NCBI RefSeq assembly: GCF_001425405.1
Contig: NZ_LMQP01000002.1
Span: 124,357-188,356, forward strand
Length of the DNA stretch: 64,000 bases
Reading direction: 5' to 3'
Source of the DNA: Sphingomonas sp. Leaf412
GTDB taxonomy: Bacteria > Pseudomonadota > Alphaproteobacteria > Sphingomonadales > Sphingomonadaceae
Translations under genes and position numbers: made by a program
The notes under the pieces: model-generated
What the model was told of the DNA's origin: nothing
The model's input: only the letters and a program-made list of their open reading frames with translations
Databases searched by the model: none
Shown here: in pieces, positions 1 to 8,368 of the stretch
Layout of the letters: every line of letters starts with the position of its first letter
Position numbering within the stretch: position 1 is the first letter of the stretch

Positions 1-2
1 CG

Positions 3-2456
3 ACGACCATCCTCGCCTACGACGACGGCGATATCGATACCAACCGCGCGTCCAACCCGCACCTTTCCGACATCGTTTCCGAGCGTTACTCGCGGCGGCA
101 GGCGCTGTTCGGCGGGCTCAGCGCGATGACGACCGCGGCGTTCGGCGCCAGCCTGCTGGCGGCGTGCGGCGACGACAAGGACGGCGCCGGCCGCGCCCCC
201 GTCGTGGTGACCGCGGGACAGGACGTGTCGACGACGGCGGGCAAGCGCGTGACGCTGACCCCGCAGGCCAGCGACAATGCCGCGACCACCAGCTTCACGC
301 AGGTCGGCGGCCCCGCGGTCACGACCACGACCGTGGGCAACGCCGTCAGCTTCGTCGCCCCCGCGGTCGCCGCCGCGACGCCGCTGGTGTTCGAATTTTC
401 CGCGACGCTGAACGGCCGCACCAGCAGCGCGCGCTCGACCGTCACGGTCGCGCCCGCGACGCTCGATTTCGCCGCGGTGACGAAGAACAAGAACGACATC
501 GTCACCGTCCCCGCCAATTATGCGGTGACAATCCTCTACCGCCTGGGCGATCCGATCGCGGCGGGCGTCTCCGCTTATGCCAACGACGGCCGCGACACCG
601 ATTTCGCGCGCCGCGCGGGCGACCATCACGACGGCATGAGCTATTTCGGCCTGGCCGCCGCCGCCGCCGCCCCGGCGCTCAGCAACACGCGCGGCCTGCT
701 GGTGATGAACCACGAGAACATCACCGAAAGCTATCTCCACGCCAACGGTCCGACGAACCTGGTCACCGGCGGCGTGCGGCCGGAGGCGGAGGCGATCAAG
801 GAGATCGAGGCGCACGGCGTGTCGGTGATCGAGGTCAATCGCGCCGCATCGGGGGCGTGGAGCTATGCGCAGGCGTCGGCGCTGAACCGTCGCATCACGC
901 CCAATACGGATATGGTCTTCAACGGACCGGTGCGGGGCAATGCCGCGCTCGCGACCGTCTTCTCGCCCGACGCCACGCGCGGTCGCGGCACGATCAACAA
1001 TTGCGCCAACGGCGAGATGCCGTGGAACACGTACCTGACCTGCGAGGAGAATTGGGCGGGCTATTTCCGCCGCGACACCGGCGACGCGGCGCGCCGCACC
1101 GCGAAGCAGAACCGCAGTCTCGCGCGCTACGGCATCGCCGAGGGGCGGGCGGGCAATTACCTGTGGGCCAGCGTCGTCCCCGCCGCCGCGGGCGACACCC
1201 GCTTCGCGCGCTGGAACGCGACCGCGGGAACGGGCGCCGCGACGCAGGATTTCCGGAACGAACCCAACCAGTTCGGCTGGGTGGTCGAGATCGACCCGTA
1301 CAACGCCGCCTCCACCCCGCGAAAGCGTACCGCGCTGGGCCGCATGAACCACGAGGGCTGCTGGATCGGCCGCACCGTCGCGGGCGTGAAACCGGCCTTC
1401 TACATGGGCGACGATGCGCAGAACGAATATATCTACAAGTTCGTGTCGAACGCGGCCTGGTCCGCGGCGGATGCGACCGCGGCGGATCGCCTTGCGATCG
1501 GCGACAAATATCTCGACGCCGGCACCCTGTACGTCGCGAAGTTCGACGCCGACGGCACCGGCCGGTGGCTGCCGCTGGTCTTCGGTCAGGGCCCGCTGAC
1601 CGCCGCCAACGCGGATTTCGCCTTCGTCGATCAGGCGGACGTGCTCATCAACACCCGCATCGCCGCCGACCTGCTGGGCGCTACGCGGATGGACCGGCCG
1701 GAATGGACCGCGGTGAACCCCGCCACGGGGGAGATGTACTGCACCCTCACCAACAACAGTTCGCGCACCGCCGCCACCGCCGACCCGGCGAACCCGCGCG
1801 CCTATACCGATCCGAAGACCGACGGCCGGTCGGCGGGCCGTGGCAACGTCAACGGCCATATCGTGCGCCTGCGCGAGAACGGCGACACGACGGAGGCGAC
1901 CGCCTTCACCTGGGACGTGTACGTGTTCGGCGCGGGGGAGGATCTGCCCGCGGCCAACATCAACCTGTCGTCCCTGTCCGCGGACAACGACTTCTCCTCG
2001 CCCGACGGCCTGTGGTTCGGCGCGGCCACGAACCCCAGCGGCCAGGTGAACCCGTTGCTGTGGGTGCAGACCGACGACGGATCGTACACCGACGTCACCA
2101 ACAACCAGATGCTCGCCGCCTTGCCCGGCCGCGTCGGCGACGGCGGCGCGCGGACGGTCGCGAACGACCTCGGCGGCGCGACCAGCAGTGTCGCGACCCG
2201 CATCGGCGCCGCGCCCGGTGCGCGGATGAAGCGCTTCCTCGTCGGGCCGAAGGAGTGCGAGATCACCGGCATCACCTCCACCCCCGACGGCGAGTCGCTG
2301 TTCGTGAATATCCAGCATCCCGGCGAGAACGGCGGCCCGTCGAACATCACCTCCAGCTGGCCCGCGACCCAGTCCGGCCAGCAGGGAACGAGCCGCCCGC
2401 GGTCGTCGACGATCGTCATCACGAAGGTCGACGGGAATGGCGTGGTGGGGCTGTAG
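3..2456 (+). CDS. PhoX family (DUF839) Tat-exported lipoprotein, 5'-truncated by window edge
   Basis: The frame is open from the first bases of the window, so the true start lies to the left; 817 residues are visible. Visible residues 30-36 read SRRQALF, a twin-arginine motif, followed by a hydrophobic stretch and LAAC, a lipobox. This suggests Tat export and lipid anchoring. A Ser/Thr/Val-rich Ig- or PKD-like segment of about 85 residues follows. The rest matches the PhoX/DUF839 family of calcium-dependent phosphatases: NHEN, then CANGEMPWNTYLTCEENW, then GRMNHEGC. Known PhoX enzymes are periplasmic phosphomonoesterases. The exact substrate here cannot be read from sequence. Confidence 0.85.
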   Translation, partial: TTILAYDDGDIDTNRASNPHLSDIVSERYSRRQALFGGLSAMTTAAFGASLLAACGDDKDGAGRAPVVVTAGQDVSTTAGKRVTLTPQASDNAATTSFTQVGGPAVTTTTVGNAVSFVAPAVAAATPLVFEFSATLNGRTSSARSTVTVAPATLDFAAVTKNKNDIVTVPANYAVTILYRLGDPIAAGVSAYANDGRDTDFARRAGDHHDGMSYFGLAAAAAAPALSNTRGLLVMNHENITESYLHANGPTNLVTGGVRPEAEAIKEIEAHGVSVIEVNRAASGAWSYAQASALNRRITPNTDMVFNGPVRGNAALATVFSPDATRGRGTINNCANGEMPWNTYLTCEENWAGYFRRDTGDAARRTAKQNRSLARYGIAEGRAGNYLWASVVPAAAGDTRFARWNATAGTGAATQDFRNEPNQFGWVVEIDPYNAASTPRKRTALGRMNHEGCWIGRTVAGVKPAFYMGDDAQNEYIYKFVSNAAWSAADATAADRLAIGDKYLDAGTLYVAKFDADGTGRWLPLVFGQGPLTAANADFAFVDQADVLINTRIAADLLGATRMDRPEWTAVNPATGEMYCTLTNNSSRTAATADPANPRAYTDPKTDGRSAGRGNVNGHIVRLRENGDTTEATAFTWDVYVFGAGEDLPAANINLSSLSADNDFSSPDGLWFGAATNPSGQVNPLLWVQTDDGSYTDVTNNQMLAALPGRVGDGGARTVANDLGGATSSVATRIGAAPGARMKRFLVGPKECEITGITSTPDGESLFVNIQHPGENGGPSNITSSWPATQSGQQGTSRPRSSTIVITKVDGNGVVGL

Positions 2457-2479
2457 GTCGAACAGGGACAGCTGAGAAA

Positions 2480-2501
2480 CCCCTCCCCTGAAGGGGAGGG
2501 G
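2480..2501. terminator. Palindrome between convergent genes, probable bidirectional terminator
   Basis: A 9-bp perfect stem (CCCCTCCCC / GGGGAGGGG) with a 4-base TGAA loop lies between the stops of the convergent PhoX and flavoenzyme genes. A short T-containing tail follows on each strand. A near-identical palindrome is at 58575-58600, so this is a repeat family used at gene ends. Confidence 0.6.
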
Positions 2502-2503
2502 CT

Positions 2504-3676
2504 TTAGGATCGATCCGTCCGCCTGGCCCCGGCCTCCCGCACGGCGGCGAGCGTCGGCCAGCCGTCGACTGCCATCAGCAGGTCCGCCTCCGCCAGCAGG
2601 CAGCGCAGCACATGCGCGCAACCCTCCGCCCCGCCGATCGCCAGGCCGTAGCTGTACGGCCGCCCCACGCCGACCATGTCCGCCCCCAGCGCGACCGCCT
2701 TCACGACGTCGCTGCCCGAGCGGATGCCGCTGTCGAACAGCACCGGTACGCGACCCGCGACCGCATCGGCGACCGCGGGCAGCATGTCGATCGCCGCGAT
2801 CCCGCCGTTCGCCTGCCGCCCGCCGTGGTTGGAGACGTAGACGCCGTCCGCGCCGCTATCGATCGCACGCCGCGCGTCGTCGGGGTGGCAGATGCCCTTC
2901 AGCACGATCGGCAGCGTCGTCAGCGAGCGCAGCCATGCCATGTCGTCCCACGTCAGCACCTTCCCGAACGTCGCGCCCCACGTGCCGATGGCGGTGCGCA
3001 GATCGTCCTCGGGCGGCTTCGCCAGCAGCGCGCGAAAGGCGGGGTCGACGAAGTAATTCTTGAGCACGTGCCCGCGCAGCTGCGGGAAGTTCGAGACGTT
3101 CAGGTCGCGCGGGCGCCAGCCGGTGACCCAGGTGTCCAGCGTGACGACGATCGCCGCGTATCCCGCGGCCTCCGCGCGGGCCATCAGGCTGGCGGCGACA
3201 TCCCGATTACGCGGGGTGTACAGCTGGAACATCGCGGGCACGTCGCCGCATGCCGCCTTCACATCCTCCAGCGGGTCGTTCGACAGGGTGGAGGCGGTCA
3301 GCGGGACGCCGGTCGTCGCGCTGGCGCGCGCCGCGGCGATGTCGCCGTGCCCGTCCTGCGTGCACATTCCCGTCACGCCGATCGGCGCCATGAACAGCGG
3401 GGAGGGCAGGTCCATCCCGAACGCCCGCACCGACAGGTCGCGCGTGGTCGTGTCGACCATCATCCGCGGCACCATGCCCCAGTGGCGGAAGGCGCGCGCA
3501 TTCTCGTCCTGCGTATGTTCGTCGCCGCAGCCGCCCTGGACGTAGTTCAGGACGTGCGTCGGCATCGCCGCCTCCGCACGCGCACGCAGCGTCGCGAAAT
3601 CGACCGGCCATTCGGGGATGATCCCCGACAGGCCCGCGCCGTAGATCGCCGTCTGAAGGTCGCCGAAATGCGCCAT
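2504..3676 (-). CDS. FMN-dependent alpha-hydroxy-acid oxidoreductase, lactate 2-monooxygenase-like
   Basis: This 390-residue protein belongs to the FMN alpha-hydroxy-acid dehydrogenase family. It closely follows the lactate 2-monooxygenase pattern: YVQGGCGDEHTQ near the N-terminus, HWGMVPRM, GWRPRDL, KGICHPDDARRAI, SNHGGRQ (active-site His about residue 284), then LFDSGIRSG and the GVGRPY phosphate-binding end. Such enzymes convert L-lactate to acetate, CO2 and water, but family members also use other 2-hydroxy acids. The start at 3676 is preceded by an AGGGAG ribosome site, and the frame further upstream does not look like this family. The gene follows ohr on the same strand after 65 bases and may be cotranscribed with it. 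Confidence 0.85.
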   Translation of the reverse strand: MAHFGDLQTAIYGAGLSGIIPEWPVDFATLRARAEAAMPTHVLNYVQGGCGDEHTQDENARAFRHWGMVPRMMVDTTTRDLSVRAFGMDLPSPLFMAPIGVTGMCTQDGHGDIAAARASATTGVPLTASTLSNDPLEDVKAACGDVPAMFQLYTPRNRDVAASLMARAEAAGYAAIVVTLDTWVTGWRPRDLNVSNFPQLRGHVLKNYFVDPAFRALLAKPPEDDLRTAIGTWGATFGKVLTWDDMAWLRSLTTLPIVLKGICHPDDARRAIDSGADGVYVSNHGGRQANGGIAAIDMLPAVADAVAGRVPVLFDSGIRSGSDVVKAVALGADMVGVGRPYSYGLAIGGAEGCAHVLRCLLAEADLLMAVDGWPTLAAVREAGARRTDRS

Positions 3677-3741
3677 GCCCGCTCTCTCCCTCGTTTCGCG
3701 GAAGCATCGCGGGCCGGCGCATCCGGCGCAAGGGCTTCGGA

Positions 3742-4167
3742 TCAGGCGATCGTCAGCCCCACGTCCACGTTCCCGCGCGTGGCATTGGAATAAGGGCAGA
3801 TCTCGTGCGCCAGCGCGACGACCTTCTCCGCCTCCGCGCGGTCGAGGCCGGGCAGGTCGACGACCAGGTCCGCGGTGATGCCGAACCCGCCCGCGCTGCG
3901 CGGACCGATACCGACCGTGGCGGTCACCTTCGTATCGTCGGGTACCTTCGTCTTCAGCTGCGCGCCCGCGACCTTCAGCGCGCCGATGAAGCACGCGGAA
4001 TAGCCCGCCGCGAACAATTGCTCCGGGTTCGATCCCGTCCCGCCCGCGCCGCCCAGCTCGCGCGGCGTCGACAGCTTCACGTCGAACGAGCCGTCGTCGA
4101 CGGCGGCCCGGCCGTCGCGACCGCCGACGGCGTGGGCGGTGGTACGATATTTGACGTCGACGGACAT
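3742..4167 (-). CDS. ohr: Organic hydroperoxide resistance protein (Ohr/OsmC family)
   Basis: This 141-residue thiol peroxidase reduces organic hydroperoxides to alcohols in the cytoplasm. The two catalytic cysteines are in their conserved settings: Cys59 in GYSACFIGAL and Cys124 in CPYSNATRGN. Length is normal for Ohr. The start at 4167 is set by an AGGAGG ribosome site six bases upstream. The gene is divergent from a MarR-type regulator with the OhrR sensor cysteine, the usual arrangement for peroxide-inducible control. Confidence 0.95.
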   Translation of the reverse strand: MSVDVKYRTTAHAVGGRDGRAAVDDGSFDVKLSTPRELGGAGGTGSNPEQLFAAGYSACFIGALKVAGAQLKTKVPDDTKVTATVGIGPRSAGGFGITADLVVDLPGLDRAEAEKVVALAHEICPYSNATRGNVDVGLTIA

Positions 4168-4302
4168 GACGGCCTCCTGCACATCGCGATAACATTTGTC
4201 GCGATACATAGTTCGTACCGGCGCGGCGATCGGCTGTCCAGCAAAACATGTCGCGATAAACGATTTCGTGATACGCACGCCGCGCCACGGAGTTTCTGCC
4301 GC
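4168..4302. promoter_or_regulatory. Divergent ohr/ohrR control region with three TCGCGATA repeats
   Basis: The 135-base gap between ohr (minus) and ohrR (plus) is AT-richer than its surroundings. It holds the octamer TCGCGATA three times in the same orientation, at 4184-4191, 4199-4206 and 4251-4258. The TCGCGA core is palindromic. MarR-family OhrR regulators bind inverted repeats that overlap the ohr promoter, so these copies are the obvious operator candidates. The site assignment is inference. Confidence 0.5.
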
Positions 4303-4770
4303 ATGTCCCCGCCGCTGCCGCTCGACGACCAGCTCTGCTACGCGCTCTACGCCGCCTCGATGGCGGTCCAGCGGGTGTACAAGCCGATGCTCGACGAACT
4401 GGGCATCACCTATCCGCAATATCTCGTCCTCCACACCTTGTGGGAGGAGGACGGCCGCACGATCGGCGGGATCGCGGAGCGCTTGTCGCTCGATTCCAGC
4501 ACGGTCACGCCGCTGGTGAAGCGGCTGGAGGCCGCGGCGTTCGTCGCGCGCCGCCGCGATACGCAGGACGAACGTCGCGTCGACGTCCGCCTGACGCCGC
4601 GCGGCCGCGCCCTGCGCGCCGCCTGCGGCTGCCTGGGCGAGACGCTCGTGGCGCGCGCGGGCATCGATCTGCCGGATCTCGGCACGCTCAGTCGCGACGT
4701 CCGCCGCCTGCGGACCGCGCTCGCAGGCGACAAGACCCAACATGATCCGGATAAGTCGTTGCCGCGTTGA
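4303..4770 (+). CDS. ohrR: MarR-family organic peroxide sensor and repressor OhrR
   Basis: This 155-residue winged-helix protein has the OhrR N-terminal signature LDDQLCYALYAAS with the peroxide-sensing cysteine at residue 12. The HTH lies in IAERLSLDSSTVTPLVKRL, followed by the wing RRDTQDERRVDVRLT. Two further cysteines (AACGC) toward the C-terminus fit the two-cysteine OhrR class, in which oxidation forms an intersubunit disulfide and releases DNA. It is divergent from ohr, its expected target. The frame is open further upstream, but family alignment and the shared promoter gap support the ATG at 4303. Confidence 0.92.
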   Translation: MSPPLPLDDQLCYALYAASMAVQRVYKPMLDELGITYPQYLVLHTLWEEDGRTIGGIAERLSLDSSTVTPLVKRLEAAAFVARRRDTQDERRVDVRLTPRGRALRAACGCLGETLVARAGIDLPDLGTLSRDVRRLRTALAGDKTQHDPDKSLPR

Positions 4771-4847
4771 CTTTATCCGGGTCGCGGACGATCCTGATCG
4801 ATGGGGGCGCCACGGCGGCCGATGCCCCGGGGAACCCTGCTTCGTCC

Positions 4848-7475
4848 ATGACCGCCTTCCCGAACGGCCTGATCGACAGCCTGGGCGACACCGCCGTGGG
4901 CCGAGAAATCCTGGCGTGCGACTGGTCGCGCCTGGCGGTCGGGCCGCCGGACGGCTGGCCCGCCTCGCTACGGTCGCTGGTGACGATGATGCTGGCCTGC
5001 CCGACGCCGATGTTCCTGGCGTGGGGGCCGGACCTCAACTCCTTCTACAACGACGCCTATCGTCCGATCCTGGGCGTGCGCGCGGACGGCGCGATGGGAC
5101 GGCCGTTCGCGCAATTGTGGGGCGATATCTGGGACGATATCGGGCCGCTTGTCGATGCGACGCGCCGCGGGGAAGGCGTCGGCGTCACCGACATGAAGCT
5201 GGACCTGCGGCGACGGGGCGTGGCGGAGGAAAGCTGGTGGAGCTTCACCTATTCCCCCGTGCGGGACGAGGACGGCGCCATCGCGGGCCTGTTCTGCGTC
5301 ACGCAGGAAACCACCGCGCGCGTGCTGGCGGAACAGGCGCGCCACGCCGCGGACGAGCGGCTTCACCTCGCGCTGTCGGCGGGGAACAGCATCGGGGTCT
5401 GGGACTGGGACGTGGTCGCGGACCGGGTGACCGCGGACGGCCGGTTCGCGTTGCTGTACGGGCTCGACCCCGACGATGCCGCGGCGGGCGCGCCGGTTTC
5501 CGCCTTCTTCGACGGCGTCCACCCCGCGGACCGGCCGCGGGTGGAGGGCGAGATCCAGGACGCGATCGCGACCGGCACCGTCTTCGCCTCCGAATATCGC
5601 CTGCTCGGCCAGGCCGGCGCGGAACGGTGGGTGTCCGCGCAGGGCCGCGGCGTCTACGACGCGGACGGGCGCTGCCTTCGCTTTCCGGGAGTCAGTTTCG
5701 ACATCACCGAGCGTCGGCGTGCGGTCGCGGCATTGCAGGCGGCGAAGGAGGAGCGCGAGTTCATCGTCGACCTCACCGCGCGGCAACGCAGCCTGACGGA
5801 GCCGGAGGCGCTGCTGCGCTTGTCGCTGGAGGCGCTGGGAACGCGGCTGGGCGTCGATCGCGTCGGCTTCTACCGCAGCCTGCCCGACGGTCGCGTGCGC
5901 CACGGCCCGTGCTGGACCAACGGCCGCCTGGCGCCGATCGTGGGCGACATGCCCGCCGACCGTTTCGGCGCGCGCATCCGGGCGTGTCGCGAACAGGGTA
6001 TTACACTCGCCTATCCCGACGCGCGCGACGATCCCGGCGGGGGACTGGATGAACTGGCACGGGACGGGGTCGTCGCGGGGGTGTGCCAGCCGCTGATGCG
6101 CGGGGGGCGGTTCGTCGGGGGCATGTTCCTGCACGCAGGCGAGGTACGCGCGTGGTCCGCCACCGATCTGGCGCTGATCCGCGAGGTCGCCGAACTGACG
6201 ATGCTGGCGGTCGACCGGACGGAGGCGACGATCCGGCTGGAACAGCGCGTCGGCCAGCAGGAGGACGCACTGGCGCTTCAGGCCGGGGAATTGCGCGACC
6301 AGACCGTGGGCCGCACGCTCGCGGAAAACCAGCTGCGCCAGTTGCAGAAGATGGAGGCGGTGGGCCAGCTGACCGGGGGGATCGCGCATGACTTCAACAA
6401 CATGCTGGCGGTCATCATCGGCGGGCTGAATCTGATGCAGCGCCGCCTGGACCGCGGCGACATGAACGTCGGCAAATATGCCGATGCCGCGATGGAGGGT
6501 GCGTTGCGCGCCGCGACGCTGACGCAGCGGTTGCTGGCCTTCTCCCGCCAGTCGCCGCTGGCGCCCGAGCCGATCGATGCGAACGCGATGATCGGCGGCA
6601 TCGCCGAATTGCTGGACCGGACGCTGGGGGAGCGGGTGCAGCTGGAAACCGTGCTCGGCGCGGGATTGTGGCGCGCGAAGGCGGATCCGAACCAGCTGGA
6701 GAATGTCGTCGTCAACCTGGCGGTCAACGCGCGCGACGCGATGCCCGACGGCGGGCGGATGACGGTCGAGACCGGCAATACACACATCGACGAACGGTAC
6801 GCCGCGGACGAGGGCATCCAGCCAGGGCAGTATGTCATGATCGCGGTGACCGACAGCGGCACCGGCATGACCCCCGCGGTGATCGAGAAGGCGTTCGAGC
6901 CGTTCTTCACGACCAAGGACGTGGGCAAGGGGACCGGCCTGGGATTGAGCCAGGTGTTCGGGTTCGTCCGCCAGTCGGGCGGGCATGTGAAGATCTACTC
7001 GGAGGTCGGGCACGGCACGACGGTCAAGCTGTACCTGCCGCGCTATTTCGGCGACGCCCCCCCGGCGCAGTCCCGCCGCGTCCCGGCGGACATGCGCGGC
7101 GGGTCGCCCGACGAGGTGATCCTGGTCGTGGAGGACGAGGCGCGGCTGCGCAACTTCACCGTCGAGGCGCTTCGCGAGCTGGGCTACACCGTCGTCCATG
7201 CCGGCGATGGGGAGGAGGCGCTGGCGATGATCGACGCGGGGCAGGGGGCGACGTTGCTGTTCACCGACATCGTCATGCCCGGGATGACCGGACGCCAGCT
7301 GGCCGACGCCGCCGTGCCGCGGGTGCCGGGGCTGAAGGTGCTGTACACCACCGGCTATACCCGCAACGCCGTCGTCCATCACGGAACGCTCGATCCGGGC
7401 ACCAACTTCCTGGCCAAGCCGTTCGGCATCGACGATCTGGCGGCGAAGGTACGGGACGTCCTGGACCACGATTAG
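4848..7475 (+). CDS. Hybrid sensor histidine kinase: PAS-PAS-GAF-HisKA-HATPase-receiver
   Basis: This 875-residue signalling protein has no clear membrane segment. Two PAS-like regions occupy about residues 20-300, the first including WGPDLNSFYNDAYRPILG and each followed by a PAC-like stretch. A GAF-like region follows (about 315-470), then a coiled linker. The phosphoacceptor is His514 in GGIAHDFNNMLAVI. The ATPase boxes follow: NLAVNARDAMPDGG, FFTTKDVGKGTGLGL and GHGTTVKLYLP. The C-terminal receiver has its phospho-aspartate at residue 807 in LLFTDIVMPGMTG and a conserved Lys in LAKPFG. The ATG at 4848 was chosen over an in-frame TTG at 4767 that overlaps the ohrR stop. The signal sensed is unknown. 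Confidence 0.85.
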   Translation: MTAFPNGLIDSLGDTAVGREILACDWSRLAVGPPDGWPASLRSLVTMMLACPTPMFLAWGPDLNSFYNDAYRPILGVRADGAMGRPFAQLWGDIWDDIGPLVDATRRGEGVGVTDMKLDLRRRGVAEESWWSFTYSPVRDEDGAIAGLFCVTQETTARVLAEQARHAADERLHLALSAGNSIGVWDWDVVADRVTADGRFALLYGLDPDDAAAGAPVSAFFDGVHPADRPRVEGEIQDAIATGTVFASEYRLLGQAGAERWVSAQGRGVYDADGRCLRFPGVSFDITERRRAVAALQAAKEEREFIVDLTARQRSLTEPEALLRLSLEALGTRLGVDRVGFYRSLPDGRVRHGPCWTNGRLAPIVGDMPADRFGARIRACREQGITLAYPDARDDPGGGLDELARDGVVAGVCQPLMRGGRFVGGMFLHAGEVRAWSATDLALIREVAELTMLAVDRTEATIRLEQRVGQQEDALALQAGELRDQTVGRTLAENQLRQLQKMEAVGQLTGGIAHDFNNMLAVIIGGLNLMQRRLDRGDMNVGKYADAAMEGALRAATLTQRLLAFSRQSPLAPEPIDANAMIGGIAELLDRTLGERVQLETVLGAGLWRAKADPNQLENVVVNLAVNARDAMPDGGRMTVETGNTHIDERYAADEGIQPGQYVMIAVTDSGTGMTPAVIEKAFEPFFTTKDVGKGTGLGLSQVFGFVRQSGGHVKIYSEVGHGTTVKLYLPRYFGDAPPAQSRRVPADMRGGSPDEVILVVEDEARLRNFTVEALRELGYTVVHAGDGEEALAMIDAGQGATLLFTDIVMPGMTGRQLADAAVPRVPGLKVLYTTGYTRNAVVHHGTLDPGTNFLAKPFGIDDLAAKVRDVLDHD

Positions 7476-7600
7476 CGTCGGACGCCGCCTGCCCGCGTTT
7501 CAAATCGGGTAATCGGGCGCTGCCCGACGGCTTCACAAACACCGATGCTTCGGCATGATGCGCGGGTGCCATGGGGATGGCGCGCAGGGGGGAATGCCGG

Positions 7601-8368
7601 ATGGGGGCGGGACGATCGATCGTCGTGGCGGGGGCCGCGATGGTCCTGGCGGCGTGTACGCATACGAAGCAGATGGCCGACACGGGCTTCGTGCCGCCGG
7701 AGGGCAGCTACCGGTTGGTGGTGATGCGCCCCGACGTGTCGGTCGGATCGATCACGACCGGCGGCGGATTCGAACCGCGCGAGGAATGGACGACGCAGGC
7801 GCGCGCCAATCTGGTCGCATCGATCGAGCGCCAGCAGGTCGGGCGCGGCGGCGCGGTGACGATTGTCTCCACTCGCGCGCAGGCCGGGGCTGATCCGGCG
7901 CGGGTGGCGGACCTCGAACGGCTCCACGCCGCGGTGGGCCGGTCGATCGCGACGCATAAATATGCCGGGCTGAAACTGCCGACGAAGAAGGACCGCTTCG
8001 ACTGGACGCTCGGCCGCGATGCGGTCGCCTATGGGCAGGCGACCGGCTACGATTATGCGTTGTTCGTGCGCGCACAGGACAGTTTCGCCAGCACCGGACG
8101 CGTCGCGGTGCAGGCGGTGGCGTTCCTGGGCTGCATGGTCGGCGTCTGCCTGATGCCGGGCGGCGGGCGGCAGGAGGCGTTTGCGTCGCTCGTCGACCTG
8201 AAGACCGGGCGCGTGGTGTGGTTCAACACCCTGTCGTCGGGCAGCGGCGACATCCGCGAGCAGGATGGCGCGGACAGGATGGTCGCCAACCTGCTGGGCC
8301 GGATGAAGCCGGGCCGCGACGCGAAGGGGGACGGCGACCCGCGCCCCGTATCCACCGCGACGCGATGA
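7601..8368 (+). CDS. Predicted lipoprotein of unknown function
   Basis: The 255-residue product begins with a short signal peptide ending in VLAAC (lipobox Cys19), so it should be lipid-anchored in the envelope. I do not recognise the remainder. It contains a hydrophobic Gly/Cys-containing stretch (AFLGCMVGVCLMPGGG) and a VDLKTGRVVWFN segment near the end. The start at 7601 has a GGGGGGAA ribosome site; an ATG 30 bases upstream would disturb the signal peptide. It overlaps the next gene by four bases (ATGA), so the two are probably translationally coupled. Confidence 0.75.
   Translation: MGAGRSIVVAGAAMVLAACTHTKQMADTGFVPPEGSYRLVVMRPDVSVGSITTGGGFEPREEWTTQARANLVASIERQQVGRGGAVTIVSTRAQAGADPARVADLERLHAAVGRSIATHKYAGLKLPTKKDRFDWTLGRDAVAYGQATGYDYALFVRAQDSFASTGRVAVQAVAFLGCMVGVCLMPGGGRQEAFASLVDLKTGRVVWFNTLSSGSGDIREQDGADRMVANLLGRMKPGRDAKGDGDPRPVSTATR

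Noticed and set aside
4968..7469. 833-codon open frame on the minus strand opposite the hybrid histidine kinase
   Set aside because: It mirrors a well-supported kinase gene, is Arg/Gln/His-rich as expected of the complement of GC-rich coding DNA, and shows no family motif.
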